A stretch of 64,000 nucleotides of DNA, taken from the NCBI GenBank assembly GCA_034620365.1, contig JAQGEQ010000186.1, positions 1,674,001 through 1,738,000 of the forward strand, given 5' to 3'. The notes under the pieces are model-generated. The model ran no database searches. It had not been told where the DNA came from and worked only from the letters and a program-made list of their open reading frames with translations. This stretch comes from Pegea sp. RAD2-039 (Eukaryota > Chordata > Thaliacea > Salpida > Salpidae). The translations under genes and the position numbers were made by a program. This document shows positions 1 to 11,840 of this stretch, one piece after another. The stretch's first letter is position 1, and the number at the start of each line of letters is the position of its first letter.

Positions 1-300
1 CCTCAGTCATCTAATGACAACTCTGTTAGACAGATAGAGTGTTATGATCCAGAACGTTTGAGACTTCAAATAAAACTTCAGCCCTCAACAAATCCAAAGT
101 TATTGGAGGAAGCAATGAGATTTTTGCTCACCCATTAAGATGAACTTGTAAATTTTCGGATTAGCTCCGTTAATTCTCTATGAGAGGAAAGAGAGATCCG
201 AAGTTTTGAAAATAATTACAGAAAAATAAAAGGGTACATGGGTGTATCTTGATAATATTATTATTTGGGGCAACTCATTAGGTGAGTTACAAAGTCATTA
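1..300 (+). mobile_element. Fossil end of an LTR-type retroelement
   Basis: A short coding tail on + (about 1-137) runs into a non-coding stretch (about 138-220) that resembles, with differences, the segment at about 11657-11730 beside the gag/protease fossil on the same strand. Both contain a TTTGTAAATTTT-like box followed by AATTCTCT and an AGAGGA/GAGAGA purine run. I read this as the 3' end of one family member, cut by the window edge. It is broken and old. The exact family and the LTR limits cannot be set from this window. Confidence 0.4.
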
Positions 301-1079
301 TGAAAATATCTAAAATCTGTGGCAGACAGAAAGATGACTTTACGCGAATGTAAAAAGTATTTGGAGAAATGTAAGGGAATCTCAAGAGCAGTAAGATTGG
401 TGCTGAAGTCCGGAGAGTTACATGATGAGAATTGGGAGAAACTGAAGAAGAGGATCACTCAGTCAAGATCACAGTTTATTAATGAAGTTTTACTATTTGC
501 AGCGCAATACAATGCAAGTGATGTAGAGACTACTTTTGATGGTTCACGAACCAAAGGTTGCATCCGAAAAGCAGGATAAACAGCGGCAGAGGGTTTGTAA
601 ATTTCTAAAGATGTACCTCTGAAGCCACAGATTGGACCAATGAGCGTTCATGGTGGTCGCTGTAAAAAGTGGTGTTTGCTGTTTGGCCCAACTATTCGGC
701 TGAGGAGACTGTGATATATTTGGGTTGTATATCTGAAGAGTATTTTACCGCTCACGTAAATATGTTGTCAAACTATTATGGTTTATTCCAAAATACTAGT
801 TCCTTCTATCGTTGTTCATTCAGTCGTTGCTTACCGTTGTTAGTAGTCGCATTGTACAACTAAGGAAAGCCCTCTCTTAAAAAGTTTTTAAATGTAGCGA
901 ACGTTTTACCGATACGACTGATGGTTTCGATTGCTTTTATTGATTTTGATGATGCTATTTTTCAACAAAGATAGATAAAATTATTAACAGCCTCAAAGTA
1001 CAAGATGAAAATCGGTCCATCGGCATCTGTAGGTTTTTGCTGAATTTGTAACAATTGCTGCGTGATTGGCAATTAGAGG
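301..1079. other. Unassigned repeat-like stretch
   Basis: No host gene is recognised here. A short charged, helix-prone open stretch on + (319-579) follows directly after the LTR-type fragment and may belong to the same fossil element, but I see no diagnostic motif. The remainder up to the LINE relic shows no clear coding signal. It is best regarded as repeat-derived DNA of unknown family. Confidence 0.3.
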
Positions 1080-1640
1080 GTCACAAATGGTAATCTTTTC
1101 TACCGTATTTTTCGCCTTAGACTTGATGCATTAATTAGACCTCCATAAAACCTTGAATGAAAGTAGATTTCTCTAGTAGACGCATGAAACGCTATTTTTA
1201 GTAAAATTGGGAAGGAAATCCTAAAGAGCGTTGGAGATAAGGTCATATCCTTGTCTTGCTCCGTTTTTGATGGTAAATAGTTCAACGCAGTATCCATCAT
1301 ATTAAACTATTTTCTTAATGTTCTTGTCAAATGTTTTCAACGTATTAAAGAGGTTTACAAAGGTAGCTAGCCTTCAGCAGTATCGAGAACTGAGCCTCTC
1401 TATTTGCAAAGTCAAAAGCTTTGGTAAGGTCAATGAACACATTATACAAAATCTTATGTTGGTCTTTGCATTTGTTTCTGTAGTTGGCACAAGAAAAATC
1501 GTATCCATAGTAAAGCGGTTTGGTGTGAAACCGTATCGTGACTTAAGATATATTCTTTTAGTCAATTTTTGCAGGCGAGCAAATAACTCACGAACAAATG
1601 CTTCGTCTACAATACTAAGCAAAGATGTTGCTTTGTGATA
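1080..1640 (-). mobile_element. Relic LINE reverse transcriptase fragment
   Basis: On the - strand, about 1374-1560 translates as a degraded non-LTR reverse transcriptase finger region, with the motif RYGFTPNRFTMDTIF (family pattern GFRPNRST.D.IF). About 1100-1250 gives LSPTLFRISF and SRFYGGLINASSLRRK, matching the block that follows the palm in endonuclease-type LINEs (LAPTLF...DG.LFN...L.AK). The copy is frame-broken and incomplete; I cannot find the YxDD motif. It is clearly a different LINE family from those at 8.3 kb and 62.1 kb. An old insertion is inferred. Confidence 0.6.
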
Positions 1641-2673
1641 ACTACAATCATTTTCTAAAATACAAGCAACTTAAAAAGTAAATTTTGAAAAATGTTTCAT
1701 TATATTCCAAATTTTTACAGCAAAGGTAATTAATTTTAAAATAGCAATTTTGTACAAAGAAAATTAAATAAGTTTTGAAAAGCTTTTTTAAGTATTGTCC
1801 GTTTAAAAATGAAAAAATTATTTAAAATCTGATAACCCTCTGTTAAATTAAAAAATACTTCTTTAATGTTTGGATTAAATGTTTTTATTGAAATCGAAAG
1901 ATAAGAATAAATATATCAATTTTAAGTTGATGTATATTTATTTGATAAGTTATCGACTTAAATCATTTTTTAATTTTTTTAAAAAAGTTTTATTTAAACA
2001 ACAAAAAGTATAATCTAGGTTTTACATTGCAAATTATTTACAAGCAAACACAAACAAGACGACGTTTAAACTATTTACCTTTAGAAAAACCGTAAACAGT
2101 ATGTTTAAAAATAATTTTGTTTAAAAGCATTATTTAGAAATAACCAAAAAAATATTTTTCCTTGAGATAGATAAACAATAAATTTTGACATTTAGAAATA
2201 TGATTTATTAGTTTTGAATAAACATCAAATTAACTTTCAATAAATTTTAAGTTTTATTGATTCTGTTGAAAATAAAAACAAACCTTAAGCTTTATACTAA
2301 ATCTGTTATTTGATAATTTCAAGTTTCTTAACTTTTGTCATTTAAGTTAATAATCAACAAAAAATCTTTTTGTAATCACAAATAGAAATATATGCTTTAG
2401 AAGCATATACATATAAATCACATCGACGCTTAATCAGTTGTTTTAAAAGAAGTTAAAAAAGAAATTCAAAACTTTACCTGAAATTTTGATCTGAGAAACA
2501 TTTGAGGAGTTTCAAGTGTCTTTAAAAGATCACGAAGGTTTTGTTTTAAATTTTTCGAATTTTGTTTTATTTTTTATTTTATGAAGCTTATACTTAGGCG
2601 AATATAGTTCGTAGCTCGATAAAAAATTTTAATTTACTAGTTAAGATGATAAGTGATTTTAAAAGTAGCTAAT
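1641..2673. other. AT-rich intergenic stretch upstream of the transporter
   Basis: This is very AT-rich DNA with homopolymer runs. No coding frame, RNA gene or repeat was recognised. It should include the transporter's promoter and any untranslated first exon, neither of which can be pinned down by eye. Confidence 0.4.
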
Positions 2674-2685
2674 TATTTTTTTTAG
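2674..2685 (+). promoter_or_regulatory. Splice acceptor just before the transporter start codon
   Basis: A run of T ending in TTTTTTAG lies four bases before the ATG at 2690 (intervening bases AAAT). This is either the 3' end of an intron in the 5' untranslated region or a trans-splicing (spliced-leader) acceptor. The RhoGAP gene has a similar acceptor 16 bases before its ATG. The sequence alone does not separate the two options. Confidence 0.5.
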
Positions 2686-2689
2686 AAAT

Positions 2690-5600
2690 ATGTCTGAAGT
2701 AGGTTGGAAGAATAATGCTTTTACTTTTGATGAAGAAAAAAATGTTAAAAACGAAATTCATAAAAACACCAAAACACAGTGTGCGGTTCAAAAAACTACT
2801 TTCGATGATTTTGATGTTTTATTAAAAGAAATTGGGCAGCTTGGAAAATATCAGATATTTCTAATTGCTTTAGTTTATTGGATTACTTTACCAGCAGGTA
2901 AAAAAACTTTTATAGAGCAATTAAAATAATTTCATTCAAATTAATTGACATCATCAATTCTTTAGTCTAAAGTACAAACAGATTTCAAATTTGACTTTTT
3001 GACATTTGAAACTTCTTCAGCCTATATAAACAAATCTTTCATTTGATTGTTCACGGTGCTCATGACAAAGCTAAAAAGTCCAAAAATTTATTTGGTCTAA
3101 AATTTTAACATTTTCATTAAAAATTTTTTGAAAAATGCCTTTGCCAATTTGTTTGAATAATCGATTTGCTAGTCTGAAGACTAACTTTGAATACATTTAT
3201 TATTTAATCTTGGTTACTAGACAACTCTTAAATAGTTGTTACTGGTTATTAGATTGTTTTTACTGGTTGTTACATAGCTTATTACTAGTTTGAATCAGCG
3301 TAACTGGTCAACCTAATTTATTTAATTTATTATAAAATATCAAAACCCCAAAAGATAGTTAAAAGCTTTAATGAGACTTTAAAAAAGACTTCTTTAACGT
3401 AAAAGAGATCCTTACATTTTAAACATAAATACAAAATAAAAAAACTAAAACTTGATATTTTAAAGTGATAAGCATCTGTACAGTTAGTTTGATTTTCACA
3501 AAACTTATTCGAATTTTTTCAAGGAATGAATCAAGTTGCATCTATTTTTTTTAGCAGCTCTACCTGATCACAGGTAAACTAATTTGTACAACTTACAACA
3601 CTAAAATGATAATAATTTCAGATGTAATATTGATCCAATAGACAACAAAGATTTTTATAATCTTACAGAAGAAGAGATCAAGACTAGAATGTTACCCCTA
3701 AACTCAGTGACAGGGGTATTTAGTCGATCAGAAATTTAAGTTCAATGTATTTGTTTAGAAAACTTGAGTTTTTTTTGGCAAACAAAAAGTATTTAAACTT
3801 CAAATTATAATTTATCCAATTGTTTTTACAGAAACCTGACTCTTGTACACGTTATAATTACAATTTAACATCTTGCGAACCGCCAAGCTTAAGCTGCATC
3901 GAACCTTATCCACCAAGCGATGATATTTCAGTGATTAGCTGTGACCAGAGCTATTGGTATGATGATTCAGTCTATATTTCAACAGTTACTACAGAGGTTC
4001 GAAGATATTTTCGTGATAATGATTTGTAGTGACTTCATTTGAAGTATTTTGTATTTTCTTAAACCTGTTACCTTGTTGGTGATTGGCGGGCAGGTTCTTT
4101 GTCTTCCAAAAAATAAAATGAAATTTAATAGAATATGCATTTATTTTAGTGGAACCTCGTTTGTGACCAAACGATTATCGGTACAGTCGTAACAGCTGTT
4201 TACTTTTGTGGAATCTTATTCAGCTCTGTGATTGGTGGAAATGTTATAGATCGGTAAAACCAACGTTCAGACATAATAAAAACATTTTCTAGGATTAACA
4301 AGTTTCTACTGGAATAAATTTTTGCGATTATTCGTCAGCTACGGGCGTCTTCCTGTTATGTTGGTGACTCAAATAGCTTTAAGTGGAATTGGAATTGGTT
4401 GTGCTTATTCACCAAATATCATTACATTTGCAGCGTTGAGGTTCTGTCTGGCTCTTTTCTTGCAAGCTGGATTTATCGGATCTTTTGTTTATAGTAAGTT
4501 TTAGTTTCAAATTCATCAATGGTTGCTAAGGATTAAATTTGAGGTCGTTAGACAGTCGTCAGACTGAATTTGAATATCTGAATTTTTTATTATTTATAAA
4601 TTAATTGTTCTTAAAAGTTTTTGATAATTACCAAATAATTATTGTATTATATATTCTTTATATATATTTTACCACTATGTGATGATATGCAAACTAAATG
4701 ATGTTCTAACTAAACTTCTGAAGACTCATTTCTTGAAATTGGTGTTGGGGATCACTGAATTACATTTTTCTCTTTACTTAATCTTACTTAATTTTTTACA
4801 ATTTTGAGTCTTTCTCAATGAAATCAGTTTATGGGAATCATTTGTTCATTCTCGTTGACTTTTAAACTGTTCAATGAAGCATTTTAGATCTGTTAAATTG
4901 AACAAAATATTTTCAAAATCTATAAATTTGCTAAAACTTACATATTCAAGAAAATAAACTAGACAGAAAAAAGTTCGGGGTTCAGGTTATCCTAATTTTA
5001 GCTCCAACGTCTCAGGATCAAGTCCCAAAATTAAGCTGATAAAACTTTATAAAACCTTTGTAAGCACCTCAGTGCCTTAAGGTGCTGTGGACTTTTAAAA
5101 CCATAGATATCTTTCAGTTGTTGAAATCGTCGGAGAAAAGTGGAGAACCGCGGCCGGCATCTTTATTCAATTCTTTGTTGCTTTAGGATACTTGTGTCTC
5201 TCAGGATTTGCATATAATTGGAGGGATTGGAGAGATCTACAATTTGCTATTTCGTTTGTTCCTCTTCCTTTTCTGTTATTCTGGATTTTTATTCCTGAAT
5301 CGCCGAGGTTCTAAAACTAGTTTTTGATCATCTGACTGAAATGAAAATTCTTTTTTATCAAGTTTATAACTTATTAAATATTCAGTTTTGTTTTTTTCTG
5401 AAAACTAAATTGGTGAGAAATCGATTATTTTATAAGTATTCTGGTTTTTTCGTTAAAAGTTTATTATTATTGTTGTTGGAAAACTTTTAATATTTGATTT
5501 TAATGTTTAAAAAATCTAAAAATGGATTTTAAAAGTTTAAAGATGAAAACAAAATTTACAGGTGGCTATTTGATAAAAACCAGAATAAAAAGGCAATAAA

Positions 5601-8192
5601 AATCTGTGAAAAAATGGCCAAATACAATGGAAGGACTTTAAGTTCAGAGGTTTGGAAGAAGGCAGAAGAATCTGGAAAACAAATTCAAGTAAAAAGAAAT
5701 AGAAAAATTTATAAGATTACAAATGTTGTCTCCAGCGAAACACTGGAACTCAAGAAAATTATTCGCCATGGGAACTTTTCAAAAGACCCAAAATGCGTCT
5801 AGTGACCTTAAACATTATGTTTATTTGGTTTGTCAGTTGTCTGGTTTATTATGGTCTTTCATTTAACGCTGGTTCTTTGGCAGGTTAGAAAATATTCAAT
5901 TTAGTTGTATGCTTGTTATAAAAAGTCTGATTTGTGAACCAGTGACTCTGGTTAGATTACATATTTAAGATTTAATCAAGGACAGTGAGTTAATTAGCAC
6001 CTTGAATAGTAAAAGTCTCCCGGCTGACTGCCCTAGAAAATAAAACTTATTGCGCTTGGTGGTTGAAGGTGCTGAAGACACATTTAACTAGCTTCTCTTA
6101 ACTAACTTAATTTAGTTAATTTCAGAAATTTTCAAAAAATAAAATTAAGGTTACTTAATTTTTTGCATTTAATTGTGAAATATGCGATCAAATCATTTTC
6201 AATTTATAATTTAAAATTTTAAATGTATAAATTTTCAGGAAGCGATTTTTTGAACAACACTTTAAATGGATTAGTTGAATTTATAGCTTACATTTTCATA
6301 TCTATTACGATGGATCGGTTTGGGAGAAAATCACTTTTGTGTGGATGCCTAATCTTGGGTGGCGTAGGATGTCTTTCGTCGACTGTTTTTAATCATTATG
6401 CTGCTGATAATCAAGGTGAAACTTCAAGCAAATTAAAACATTTCAGTTTTATTTAAAAACAATTTGTAAACCCTTTTCTTGTTTATAATACAATTTAAAA
6501 AACAGAATATTAAAAGAAGCAAACTGAAATATTAATTCAACAATTTAAACTGAAATATTAATTCAACAATTTAAACTGAATTTATAAAATTAAAGATAAA
6601 TAAAGTTAAAAAAACATTTGTCCGTAAAACGTTTGGAAAATCAAACAAGAGAATCAGCAATAAGAAATTCAAAAGCAACTTTTCATTATCGAAAAACAAT
6701 TTTGGCAACACTTTTTCATCTTTTGCAGCCCTTGTAACTTGTGGAACAGTTTTTGCTTTAATCGGAAAAATGGCTGTCTCAGGATCATTTGCAATTGTTT
6801 ACATTTTTACAGCTGAACTCTACCCAACAATAGTCAGGTAATTATCTCCAGTTTCTTTCAAAATTGCAGCTAAATTGTCTGTTTAGAAGCACAGCTGTTG
6901 GCCTGGGCTCTATGGCTGCTAGAGTCGGAAGTATCATAACACCTTTCACACTGCAATTGCAAGATACAATCCCTTGGCTCACAAGTGTAAGATGAAAAAT
7001 TTGCGGAAAATTAACTAAAAATAAATTTGGAAACATTATTTTATTTTTTAATTTAGCAGAAATTAAATAAAAAATCAATCAAAAATATAACCATTAATCC
7101 TATCAGAAACATTTAATTTGTTTTATTTTAAGGAAAACGTTTTTAAAATATTCTTATTTTAGCTACAAAAAGTTAGTTTTTAGATTCTCTAAAAGCTTTT
7201 AAATCTGGTATTTTCTCAAACTTGAAGACAGCATACATTTGTAATTTTATTCATTGTTTGATTTAAGTAAAAAAGATTTAATCAAAGACTTTTAATCAAA
7301 TTAACCTCCAATAAAATCACTAAAGATTGTCGGCTTGATACACTTGTAGTTTGAAAGTTGTAGTTAATAATATTTACGATGTTAAACGGTTTTAATAATA
7401 AATTTCGAGATATGCCGATAAATATTTGATTTACAGATCAAACAATCTTGATATTTTTTAGCTGCTTTCATTTACTTGAAGTCAAAGCAATCAAATATTT
7501 GAAGTTTTGTTATAATCTTTTTACTTTTCTGAAAATAATTTTTTTTTGGCAGGTTATTTTTGGAATTTTAGCCCTTTTAGCTGGTGGACTGGCGTTATTT
7601 TTAACTGAGACAACTGGAAAACAACTTCCAACTAATTTGGATGACGCAGAAGCGTTTTACAAAGGATCAAATTTGTGAGGATTAGAGATTTTTAGTGAAG
7701 ATTAAAATTAAAAACTTTCAACAACGTTACCTGTTAGCTTTGGTTGTAATGTTGTAACAGTATTTGCATAAGTTTGTAAACATAAGTTTTGATTTTGGCA
7801 AGTTTCTAAGCTTCCTTAAGATTAGTTTTACAAAGTTTGTAATTTTTTTCTATTTTTTAGAAATTTTTTGATTAAAATTCAAAAAGTTCATTTAATTTGA
7901 ATATTTTCCCCAACAAATAAATTTGAAAAATTGAACAGAGTTAAAAAAACTTCTTCTCTAAAATTTTTTCTAAATTCATTTTTAATCTGTTAAAAAAAAT
8001 ATTTTAAATTTATAATAATCTGATTATTTTTCGACTTCTAAAAAGTTTCTTTGATACTACAGAAGTTTGAAACAAAAAAACTTCTTTACATTATAACTAT
8101 TTTCGAAAACTACTTTCAGATCAGATACAAGAACAGATTCCAAAGCAGAAGACCTAGAAAAAGTAATTGAAGGAATGAGGACACATGTTTAA
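2690..8192 (+). CDS. SLC22-family organic ion transporter, 13 exons
   Basis: Plasma-membrane major facilitator of the SLC22 (organic cation/anion/carnitine) family. Exons by splice sites and phase: 2690-2897, 3524-3573, 3622-3715, 3832-3996, 4150-4253, 4339-4493, 5118-5307, 5562-5883, 6239-6415, 6729-6837, 6887-6986, 7553-7674, 8120-8192. The product is about 620 residues, normal for the family. Family marks in order: TM1; a cysteine-rich extracellular loop containing PDHRC, DSCTRY and CDQSYWYD, then WNLVCDQT; DRYGRLPV after TM2; VGEKWRT; ESPRWL; DRFGRKSLL; ELYPTIVR; GSMAARVGS; and the cytosolic TTGKQLP tail. Two exons need a one-base correction to stay in frame: a T8 run at 3545-3552 (seven expected) and an A4 run at 5755-5758 (five expected, giving YSPWELFKRPKMR). 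With only these two slips an active gene with assembly errors seems likelier than a pseudogene. The substrate cannot be told. Confidence 0.88.
6523..6583. repeat. Two-copy 26-bp tandem duplication in a transporter intron
   Basis: The 26-base unit beginning ACTGAAATATTAATTCAA occurs twice in perfect tandem (6523-6548, 6549-6574) and starts a third time. It lies in the intron before the 6729 exon. It looks like simple replication slippage; no function is indicated. Confidence 0.85.
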
Positions 8193-8270
8193 CTTTTCTT
8201 GAAACTCGTAGTGATAATTTCGTTTTATTTCAATTTTTTTTGTTTCGAACTAATTTAGCCTGTGATTTCA

Positions 8271-8276
8271 AATAAA
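8271..8276 (+). terminator. Probable polyadenylation signal of the transporter gene
   Basis: AATAAA lies about 80 bases after the TAA at 8190-8192 and just before the LINE insertion. This is the expected place for the transporter's 3' end. No other evidence. Confidence 0.5.
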
Positions 8277-8339
8277 TTTCCAAAAATCTTTATTTTTTCT
8301 TTTATATTTTATGAATGAAATAAGTTTTTAAACTAAAAT

Positions 8340-10130
8340 ATTTTGATTTATTCATTTATTTATTACAATAAACGAAGAGCTTGCCAGAAAAGAGCAACTT
8401 TCGTTAACACTTATTTTATGAAACATTATTATTATATATTATTAAATTGAAAATATACAAAAAAATAGATGTAATCAGATGACATTTCAAGAGGAAAATA
8501 TAAAAATGAATAATTACAAAAATATGCAAATAATATAGTTAATATGTATGTTAGTAATATACTTTGACATGTTAATATCTGATGGCAGTTGGATCCAAGT
8601 ACTGAATGTCCGATATGAGATCAAATTGCTCTAATTAGAGTACCAGGTGATATTGGCTTATGAAGGTAATATTTGTCGTTTGAGTTATGAGAAAGACTAA
8701 TGGAATAGAAAGTATTGAATTGAAAGTCAACTAAATTAAGAGAACATTTAAAAATAAGAATGAAGTTCCATTTCATCCGTCGAAACTCCAACGTATCTAA
8801 ATTCAAGTAGCTGAGATCATGTTCATCATAAAGTTTCCTCTACATACCAGTCTTTTAAATTTTGCCTGAACAGATTGACTACTTAATATATCACTAATGT
8901 CATATGGCATCTATGCACTGAGATTATATTCACGATTTGAACGTACGTACAATTTAAAGAAGTTGAAAAAGAAGTATGCATTCTTAGAATTAAAAGTCTT
9001 AACAATAAGGTAAACAAGATTGATTGATTTTGTAAAGATTTTTAAATACAATTGTGCAAATTAAAGTCAGATGACAGGGTAATGCCAAGGTCTCTAACCA
9101 AAAATATTTGTGGACTAATAAATCCATTGATGAAATATTGATTCGAGAAATGTGCAGCTGGTTGAAGGAAGAAAGTTTTAAGTTTAGACTTTGTGAACTG
9201 GATTCTGAGCTGCCAGTTCATATACCAGTTTTCTACAACGTTTAGAGTTGTTTGAAGTTTTGGAGGATAACAAGATAATAGTTTGAAGTCATCTGCATAC
9301 ACAAACACACTGACATCATCTATTGCTACTAGTCTTCTGATGAGGTTTTCAATTAAAATTAAAAATAGAAGGGGTCAAGTGTGGAACCCTGAAGAGGCCC
9401 ACTGGTGACTTTACTAGGAATAGATGAAGATCTTTCAGCACGATTGTTTTGGATTCTACCTTATAAGTAATCTTCAATCCATTTTAAGATAAAGCTATTG
9501 ATTTTTTTTTTGCTAAAACAATAAGGAGATTGTTGTGTCGGACAGAATAAAATACCTTGGGAAAATTACGATACATGATGTCATAAGGAGTATTGGAAGC
9601 CATACTGGACATCAGGTATTAGATAGTTCTCCATCAAATGAATGGTCATATGATTGTGAATGATGTGTTCTTCAGTTCTACAGATAACTGAAGTCAACGA
9701 AACTGGTCTGTAGTTAAGTGCAGTGTTTCTGGGACCCTTTTTATGAATTGGAGTAATAACAGCCTTCTTCCAAATTTGTGGAACTCTTCCTCGCCTCAGA
9801 GTGATATTAAAGAGTACATATAAAGGCAGTGATAAAGATGAAGTAGTCTTTCTCGATAACAAAGCAATAAACTGAGTCAGGTGTTGGAAAATAATGATTT
9901 TAGAGAAGTGATAGCCTTAGTTAACATATCGACCGTTATTTCAAGATCTACCATCTCAGAGACATTTGTATGAATATCGGAGTAGGAGAGAGAAGGAGAA
10001 TTGCAATCATCGGTTAGAAAAATGTTATTAAATTGATTGTTTAGCACCTCAGCTTTATTTTCTGGTTCCATCACACGATGGTTGTTGCTATCATGCGAGA
10101 GAGGCATTTGAGATCTCTCCTTGAGCTTGT
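8340..10130 (-). mobile_element. 5'-truncated LINE (Jockey/CR1-like), copy 1
   Basis: Non-LTR retrotransposon read on -. From 5' to 3': a linker before the reverse transcriptase (ENKAEVLNNQFNNIF, about 10030-10070), RT motif 1-2 (VPQIWKKAVITPIHKKG, then NYRPVSLTSV, about 9690-9790), a GF block near 9600, the catalytic YADD box (about 9295), ENWYMNWQLRIQ, and a non-coding end reaching the (TTTA)n-type tail at about 8340-8370. No endonuclease domain is present, so the copy is truncated at its 5' end near 10130, where it abuts LTR-element sequence on the opposite strand. Several frame changes and stops split the reading frame, so it is dead. The copy at 62.1 kb is of the same family. I see no clear target-site duplication. 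Confidence 0.85.
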
Positions 10131-11840
10131 GACAGGTGTTTGCCGAATGGGAATGATGAGGACAAATGGGCTGTGCTTGTGAATTGTGTAGCCCTAGAAG
10201 TGTACCAGTACTTTGAGATCTATCAGATTTATGTAGAAGCTGATGCGACGCTGGAACGGTTGTATATAAAGAGACCCAATGAAATTTTGTTGCATCATCT
10301 GCTACGCACAAAGAAGCAGAAGTCAAGTCAATCTGTAGAAGACTTTTGTTACAGTTTGGTATGTGTGGACAAGCACTGTAATTTTAGGAGTGTCACAGTA
10401 GCAGAACAACAAGTGTGTAACGGCTGTTAGAGGGTGAAACTTTGAAGAAGAAGTCTTCGGAGCCAATACTTCGGAGCTGGCAGATCGGTTAAAGCTGCAG
10501 AAGAAGCAGTGAATTCGATGGAATTCAATGAGGAGGAAAACCAAGCGGAATCGACAATAGTGGCCATGAAGGAAGTTTGTGTAAAATGTGGAGGTAGAAA
10601 ACCTCATAATTTTAAAAGATACCCAGCTGGTTCGAGCATATGTTTTAAATGTGGGAAGAAGGGACACAATAGTCGAGTATATCATCTTCAGAAGAGGTCT
10701 CCCGAGAAACGGTTGAGAATAAAAAGAATGGAGAGAGTTGCAATGACTGGACAAGGGCATGACGTGTTGGGGCTCACTCGATTTTCAAAGAAATTGAACG
10801 ACGCGATAGTAGATGTCTCTATTTAAGGCTTTTATTGATACTGGATCTTCGAAAAGTTTTGTAAGTAGAAAGGTTGTTCAGAGATTGAAAGTTCAGAAGA
10901 CTCAAATCCATTTAAGGTGGAAATGGCTTAATCATCTAAGATGTGCAAAATAAATAAGTTTTGCAACATCAACCTCCATTTGTTAAAGAAACAGTATAGA
11001 AATGTAAAACTGTTTGTCATGGAGGGCCTCAGTGTAGAGGTGGTGCTTGGAAGGGACTTTAGATGTGGGCAGCGAGGATTCGCTGATGTCACATTCGTGT
11101 GATGCTCAAATTGAGTCATCTAAGAAGCAGTCGCATAAGAAACGAAATAAGAGAAGAGCTGCGATGACGGCCCAGACCAGAGCTGAGAATTTGCGCGTGA
11201 CTCAGCTTAATGAAAGAGCATCTGGACGCTCTAATTATTATCAGGTAGAAAAGCTAAACGGAGAAGCAGAAGATGAGATACTACATCACGAGCCAAAGAG
11301 CAAGTGATAAACTTACTGTATCTAATCAGAGATCAATCAGGAAGCCTAAGTTTTCTTGCTGCAAAAAAGAGCAAGACGGGAGCAATCACAAACGGCGACG
11401 GGAGAGATGTTAGCGTTTTTCCAAGATTAGAGTTGTTACAACTGCAGCAGAAGAGAGGATAGTGTTAGCGAGACAACAAACTTGCTATAATTTTTATTGT
11501 TGTTTTTTGCGTTGTTCTTTTATTCAGAATGCACATTTTTGGTAGAGCAGCTTCGTACCACCCACAGTTCGTAAGTCCGCCGAAGACACAAAAATAATCT
11601 TAAACAGGTTACAGTATATACCCTGCTAGAGCTATCAGCTGATGACTAGATGACTTATGAAGAAGAGTTTGTAAATTTTTAGATTAATTAATTAATTCTC
11701 TAAGAGGAGAGAGAGGTGGTAAGTTTGATATGAAATGGAAACTACGATGGATATATGAAATAGGTTGTTACGATCAAAATAAATATCTAGAAGCACCTTG
11801 CTAGAGCTATTATGTTAGGACTAGATGCTACTGGAAAATA
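10131..11840 (+). mobile_element. Fossil LTR retrotransposon fragment (gag and protease parts)
   Basis: On + the stretch has a gag-like segment (about 10140-10430), a CCHC-type zinc-knuckle region (about 10580-10700) and an aspartic protease start with FIDTGSSKSFV (about 10830-10865). These are the first parts of a Ty3/Gypsy-like or related LTR element in the usual order. No reverse transcriptase or integrase is recognisable. A non-coding end (about 11600-11830) resembles the fragment at 1-300. Within it, two direct copies of a motif containing CTAGAGCTAT followed by GACTAGATG (about 11626 and 11799) may mark terminal repeats. It is a broken fossil with several breaks; the left side is cut off by the LINE at 10130. 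Family assignment is uncertain between Ty3/Gypsy and BEL/Pao. Confidence 0.65.

Noticed and set aside
3555-3573. A 16/19-nt micro-exon as the true second transporter exon
   Set aside because: It keeps the frame and has a NAGNAG acceptor, but it drops about ten residues of TM1 that the family has and that are encoded right before it; a one-base slip in the T run is simpler. Kept as an alternative in the findings.
10140-10326. Opposite-strand open frame overlapping the gag-like segment (continuation of the LINE frame beyond 10130)
   Set aside because: The LINE similarity on - stops at about 10130; beyond it the frame is just the antisense of the LTR fossil.
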